Assembly: GCA_947565475.1 (NCBI GenBank)
Contig: CANOGI010000079.1
Location: 1-8,702 of the forward strand
DNA: 8,702 nt
Source of the DNA: an uncultured Eubacteriaceae bacterium
GTDB lineage: Bacteria > Bacillota > Clostridia > Lachnospirales > CAG-274
Reading direction: 5' to 3'
The position numbers and the translations under genes were made by a program. Below the pieces are notes generated by a model. The model did no database searches and had not been told where the DNA came from. It saw nothing but the letters and a program-made list of their open reading frames with translations. Positions 7,100 to 8,702 of this stretch are shown piece after piece. Each line of letters opens with the position of its first letter. The first letter of the stretch is position 1.

Positions 7100-7170
7100 C
7101 TTCAATACCAAACAAGCTAAATTTATAAATACTATTTAAAATACCTTAACCGCAGTCCCTATCAAATCTA

Positions 7171-7189
7171 TGTATTAGTCACTAATACA
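7171..7189. promoter_or_regulatory. Perfect 19-bp palindrome, operator-like
   Basis: TGTATTAGTCACTAATACA consists of two perfect 9-base arms around a central C. This size and symmetry are typical of dimeric repressor operators such as those of TetR- or GntR-type proteins. No promoter or gene of normal size is adjacent, so its target is unclear. Confidence 0.4.
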
Positions 7190-7333
7190 AATAACGATTA
7201 CGCTAAAATAACAACCGCTTATTTAGTTTAAGAAAAGAACCGCATTAAAAAATAAACTTTCAAAAAAATAAATATTAAAAAATACTTTTCTATAATTATG
7301 TATATTTAATTTTTTTACTCTAATATATTTTCA

Positions 7334-7597
7334 TCATCCAAGCATTTCTAAAACTGTTTTAAATCTATTCCTTTCATCAGCGCTTAAGGACTCTAATATA
7401 GCATTTATCATAGCTTCTTTTTCTTCTTCAGAAATATTTTTATTCTTAGGCATATTTTCACTGAATTTAATAATCAGATCAAGAGTCTCATTAAAATCTT
7501 TCCCCTTTATATCTTTTGATAATTTTTCTAAAGACGACATAAATCCTTTATCTATATTTTTAAAAGCGTCTTTCTTAAATAACTTGTCAAGTTCCAT
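7334..7597 (-). CDS. Small acidic helical protein, 87 residues, unknown function
   Basis: The ATG has a strong Shine-Dalgarno (AAAGGAGGT, about six bases upstream) that begins at the stop codon of the preceding gene, 12 bases away. The protein is rich in Lys, Glu, Asp and Leu, with no membrane segment, signal peptide, cysteine or metal-binding motif. It reads as several amphipathic helices, ending in a segment (ISEEEKEAMINAILESLS, then ADERNRFKTVLEML) that resembles the helical C-termini of many small clostridial proteins. It ends in tandem TGA TGA stops. I do not recognise the family. Position and spacing make it the last gene of a three-gene operon with the 110-residue protein and the membrane peptide, possibly as soluble partners. 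No terminator is obvious after it. Confidence 0.75.
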   Translation of the reverse strand: MELDKLFKKDAFKNIDKGFMSSLEKLSKDIKGKDFNETLDLIIKFSENMPKNKNISEEEKEAMINAILESLSADERNRFKTVLEMLG

Positions 7598-7609
7598 TTT
7601 TAACCTCCT

Positions 7610-7942
7610 TTAAATTTGTTCAATAATTTCATTTAACTCAATAACTTTCAAAAGCATATTTATTTTTAATTTTTTTTTACCATCAAAAGACTTGCTCACA
7701 TCCTCAAGCATATTTTTTTGCCAGCTGAATTTTCCACCGCTTTGCGCGGACACAGAGTTTTTATGTCTTTTCGCCATATTCTCAAATTCAATATATTTAG
7801 CTATAATTTCCGCGTTTCTTTTATACTCGGGCTTTACATAAGTCATGGCCATTTTAATAAGTTTTTCCTCAGCGGAAATATCGCCGCGTTCCGACATAAT
7901 TTTCATTATTTTAGCTATTTGAGCGGCTTCCTCAAAATTCAA
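7610..7942 (-). CDS. Small helical protein, 110 residues, TTG start, unknown function
   Basis: The start is TTG (7940-7942). A purine run, GGGGAGGGAG, ends five bases upstream, and there is no in-frame ATG or GTG between it and the TTG. The first internal ATG is at residue 13 and lacks such a site. The protein is charged and helical: MNFEEAAQIAKIMKIMSERG, a middle with two KY motifs (YKRNAEIIAKYIEFEN), a Ser/Gly/Gln linker, and a Lys/Leu-rich end. No membrane segment or enzyme motif is visible, and no family is recognised. Its Shine-Dalgarno lies in the last codons of the 29-residue ORF, whose stop is two bases before this TTG, so its translation is probably coupled. The 87-residue gene follows after 12 bases. 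Confidence 0.75.
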   Translation of the reverse strand: MNFEEAAQIAKIMKIMSERGDISAEEKLIKMAMTYVKPEYKRNAEIIAKYIEFENMAKRHKNSVSAQSGGKFSWQKNMLEDVSKSFDGKKKLKINMLLKVIELNEIIEQI

Positions 7943-7944
7943 AT

Positions 7945-8034
7945 TTACTCCCTCCCCTTAAAATTTGTAAAAATAATAAACTTATTTAAAAATGTATAAA
8001 GAGTCGTCAATATAATTAACTCAAATAAAAACAT
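7945..8034 (-). CDS. Small membrane peptide, 29 residues
   Basis: An ATG at 8032-8034 with GAGG eight bases upstream opens 29 codons ending in TAA, two bases before the TTG of the 110-residue gene. The peptide begins MFLFELIILTTLYTFL and continues NKFIIFTNFKGRE. It is therefore almost wholly hydrophobic with a charged C-terminal tail, consistent with a single membrane helix. The last three codons before the stop (GGG AGG GAG) double as the ribosome site of the next gene. This explains both ORFs and supports real translation. It may be a leader whose translation sets expression of the next gene, or a membrane anchor or partner for the two soluble helical proteins. No homologue is recognised. 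Confidence 0.6.
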   Translation of the reverse strand: MFLFELIILTTLYTFLNKFIIFTNFKGRE

Positions 8035-8062
8035 AAACGCCACCTCACATATTAAGTTTAAA

Positions 8063-8068
8063 ATTATA
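8063..8068 (-). promoter_or_regulatory. Possible -10 of the three-gene small-protein operon
   Basis: TATAAT on the minus strand would place a start near 8056, about 20 nt before the ATG at 8034. The matching -35 position reads TGAGTT, which is weak. An alternative inside the peptide gene, TTGACG with a 16-bp spacer to TAAATA, could serve the downstream genes. Confidence 0.35.
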
Positions 8069-8133
8069 ATAATTATTTTATTTTTAACTCAGAAAACATA
8101 AAATAATATAATAAATAAAATATGTTTATAGTC

Positions 8134-8291
8134 AAACCACTTGAAAATAATTAAAAGGAGGCGAGATAAAAATTATTTTTTCAAGGCAGCGGAATGGGGG
8201 CATAGTCTAATTCTATCCTGACTGACACTAACAAAGCCAAAAAGAATTTTTAGCCACCTAACTTGTTTATTTTTCAAGTTGTTTTACTATA
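8134..8291 (+). ncRNA. Structured repeat element, copy A (candidate RNA)
   Basis: A 158-nt element is repeated at 8481-8639, with about 85% identity by eye. Predicted pairings on the plus strand are: an end-to-end stem ACTTGAAAATAA (8139-8150) with the segment ending at CAAGT (8279); an AGGAGGC/GCCACCT stem with one mismatch; TAAAAATT with AATTTTTA; and an inner AUAG/CUAU hairpin. The longest invariant block is ACTGACACTAACAAA. A TATAAT at 8107-8112 could supply a start about 15 nt before the element. There is no conserved ORF. I cannot match it to a known riboswitch or small-RNA class. The plus-strand direction is inferred from the terminator-like 3' end. Confidence 0.55.
8260..8285 (+). terminator. 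Terminator-like hairpin ending copy A
   Basis: AACTTG (8260-8265) pairs with CAAGTT (8275-8280) around a nine-base T-rich loop, followed by GTTTT. The stem is short and AT-rich. The right arm can alternatively pair with ACTTG at the 5' end of the element (8139-8143), so the hairpin and the closing stem exclude each other. Confidence 0.45.
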
Positions 8292-8362
8292 TTCTTATGA
8301 TAATATTTTGGCCCTTTCAGATACACTCTATCTCTATAGCAAATAAAAAATATTAATTAAGC

Positions 8363-8390
8363 TTGAAATATCAATTATACTTGATATACT
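8363..8390 (+). promoter_or_regulatory. Candidate promoter of copy B with an overlapping palindrome
   Basis: TTGAAA (8363-8368) and TATACT (8385-8390) are 16 bp apart. An inverted repeat, ATATCAA (8368-8374) and TTGATAT (8381-8387), fills the spacer and touches both hexamers, as a repressor operator would. It lies about 90 bp before copy B. AT-rich context makes chance matches possible. Confidence 0.4.
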
Positions 8391-8480
8391 ATATATACAT
8401 TTTATTGATTAAAAATTAATAAAATACCATAAATCATAAAAAATATTTATTTGACTCCCTCTTTTTTATAGTTTGTAAGC

Positions 8481-8639
8481 AAACTACTTGAAAATAGGCA
8501 AAAGGAGACGAAATAAAAATTATTCTTTCAAGGCAGCGAAATGAGAGCATAGCCTAAAACCTATGCCAACTGACACTAACAAAACCAAAAAGGATTTTTA
8601 GCAGCCTAACTTGTTCATTTTTCAAGTTGTTTTACTATA
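8481..8639 (+). ncRNA. Structured repeat element, copy B (candidate RNA)
   Basis: This is the second copy, offset by 347-348 bases from copy A with one net insertion and about 22 differences. Several differences fit base pairing: the inner hairpin is perfect here (GCATAG with CTATGC), the 7-bp stem AUUCUUU/AAAGGAU replaces AUUUUUU/AAAGAAU with wobble-compatible changes, and UAGGC/GCCUA can replace the lower stem of copy A. Sequence is conserved in AAGGCAGCG, GCATAG, ACTGACACTAACAAA and the 3' hairpin. Upstream of the element the two copies share only TTTATAGT and then diverge, so the repeat unit begins near AAAC. Confidence 0.55.
8608..8633 (+). terminator. Terminator-like hairpin ending copy B
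   Basis: AACTTG (8608-8613) pairs with CAAGTT (8623-8628), followed by GTTTT, as in copy A. The only loop change is T to C. The same right arm can pair with ACTTG at 8486-8490. Confidence 0.45.
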
Positions 8640-8665
8640 ACGTGAGCTCGATAAAAATTTATAGT

Positions 8666-8702
8666 TAATGGAACCTTTCTCTATCGCGAAAAGGTTCCAT
8701 TA
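8666..8702. terminator. 13-bp perfect hairpin at the window edge, possible terminator
   Basis: TAATGGAACCTTT (8666-8678) and AAAGGTTCCATTA (8690-8702) are exact complements around an 11-base loop. It is the strongest hairpin in the window. On the minus strand it is not followed by a T-tract. On the plus strand the next bases lie outside the window, so whether it ends the copy B transcript, or belongs to a gene beyond, cannot be decided. Confidence 0.5.

Larger units (their letters stand above)
6640..7333. other. Gene-poor intergenic region rich in inverted repeats
   Basis: About 690 bp without a supportable gene on either strand; only very short frames without good ribosome sites are present. 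It contains a weak AACCAC/GTGGTT stem (6673-6717), strong hairpins at 6891-6933 and 7050-7099, a smaller one at 6952-6982, and a palindrome at 7171-7189. The motif ACCGC also recurs at about 7150, 7214 and 7240. The texture suggests decayed mobile DNA or several regulatory RNAs. No transposase remnant could be recognised. Confidence 0.6.

Noticed and set aside
7718..7999. A plus-strand open frame of 93 codons opposite the small-protein operon
   Set aside because: The minus-strand genes have strong ribosome sites and tight spacing; this frame has neither.
8165..8205. A short peptide frame (IIFSRQRNGGIV-like) shared by both repeat copies
   Set aside because: Both copies stop at the same place, but there is no ATG, GTG or TTG start after the GGAG motif, and the changes between copies fit RNA pairing better than coding.
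8297..8356. A 19-codon ATG frame between the two repeat elements
   Set aside because: It has no Shine-Dalgarno and no supporting context.
8134..8639. Tandem glycine, c-di-GMP, T-box or SRP-type RNA
   Set aside because: The characteristic core sequences of these classes are absent; AAGGCAGC alone is not enough for SRP RNA.

Overview
The window is AT-rich DNA with strong purine-rich Shine-Dalgarno sites (GGGAGG, AAGGAGG, GGGGG), TTG and GTG starts, a LytTR/GHKL two-component pair and a Firmicute-style FecR surface protein. This fits a low-GC Gram-positive, most likely a member of the Clostridia. No rRNA, tRNA, CRISPR array or transposase gene is visible.

Region 1 (1-3628, minus strand) is a two-gene operon. 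A membrane-anchored FecR-domain protein comes first. It carries a Ser/Thr/Glu-rich stalk with eleven 15-residue repeats and a C-terminal part resembling InlB-type B-repeats. Its 3' end overlaps by 17 bp the GTG start of a CHASE2-domain sensor, which is cut by the window edge. Together they look like an envelope-sensing unit. The sensor's output domain lies outside the window.

Region 2 (3629-6297) is a very AT-rich divergent intergenic stretch followed by a plus-strand operon. It encodes a LytTR response regulator and an AgrC-like GHKL histidine kinase with about seven membrane segments. A good sigma-A-type promoter precedes the regulator.

Region 3 (6298-7333) has no ORF of ordinary size. About 70 bp after the kinase there are two identical 17-bp direct repeats with a 21-bp period, the geometry bound by LytTR regulators. 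They lie just upstream of an extended -10 promoter with no good -35. Downstream are a short RNA-like stretch with two hairpins, an 18-codon ORF with a Shine-Dalgarno site, several near-perfect inverted repeats and a 19-bp palindrome. My reading is that the two-component pair controls this promoter, somewhat like agr/RNAIII, but no AgrB-like processing gene is present.

Region 4 (7334-8034, minus strand) is a tight cluster of three small genes: a 29-residue membrane peptide, a 110-residue protein with a TTG start, and an 87-residue protein. I do not recognise any of the families.

Region 5 (8035-8702) holds two copies, about 85% identical by eye, of a roughly 158-nt element. Its differences tend to preserve base pairing, and each copy ends in a terminator-like hairpin that competes with a long-range closing stem. 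I cannot assign it to a known RNA class. It and the region 3 promoter module are the best candidates for something undescribed.
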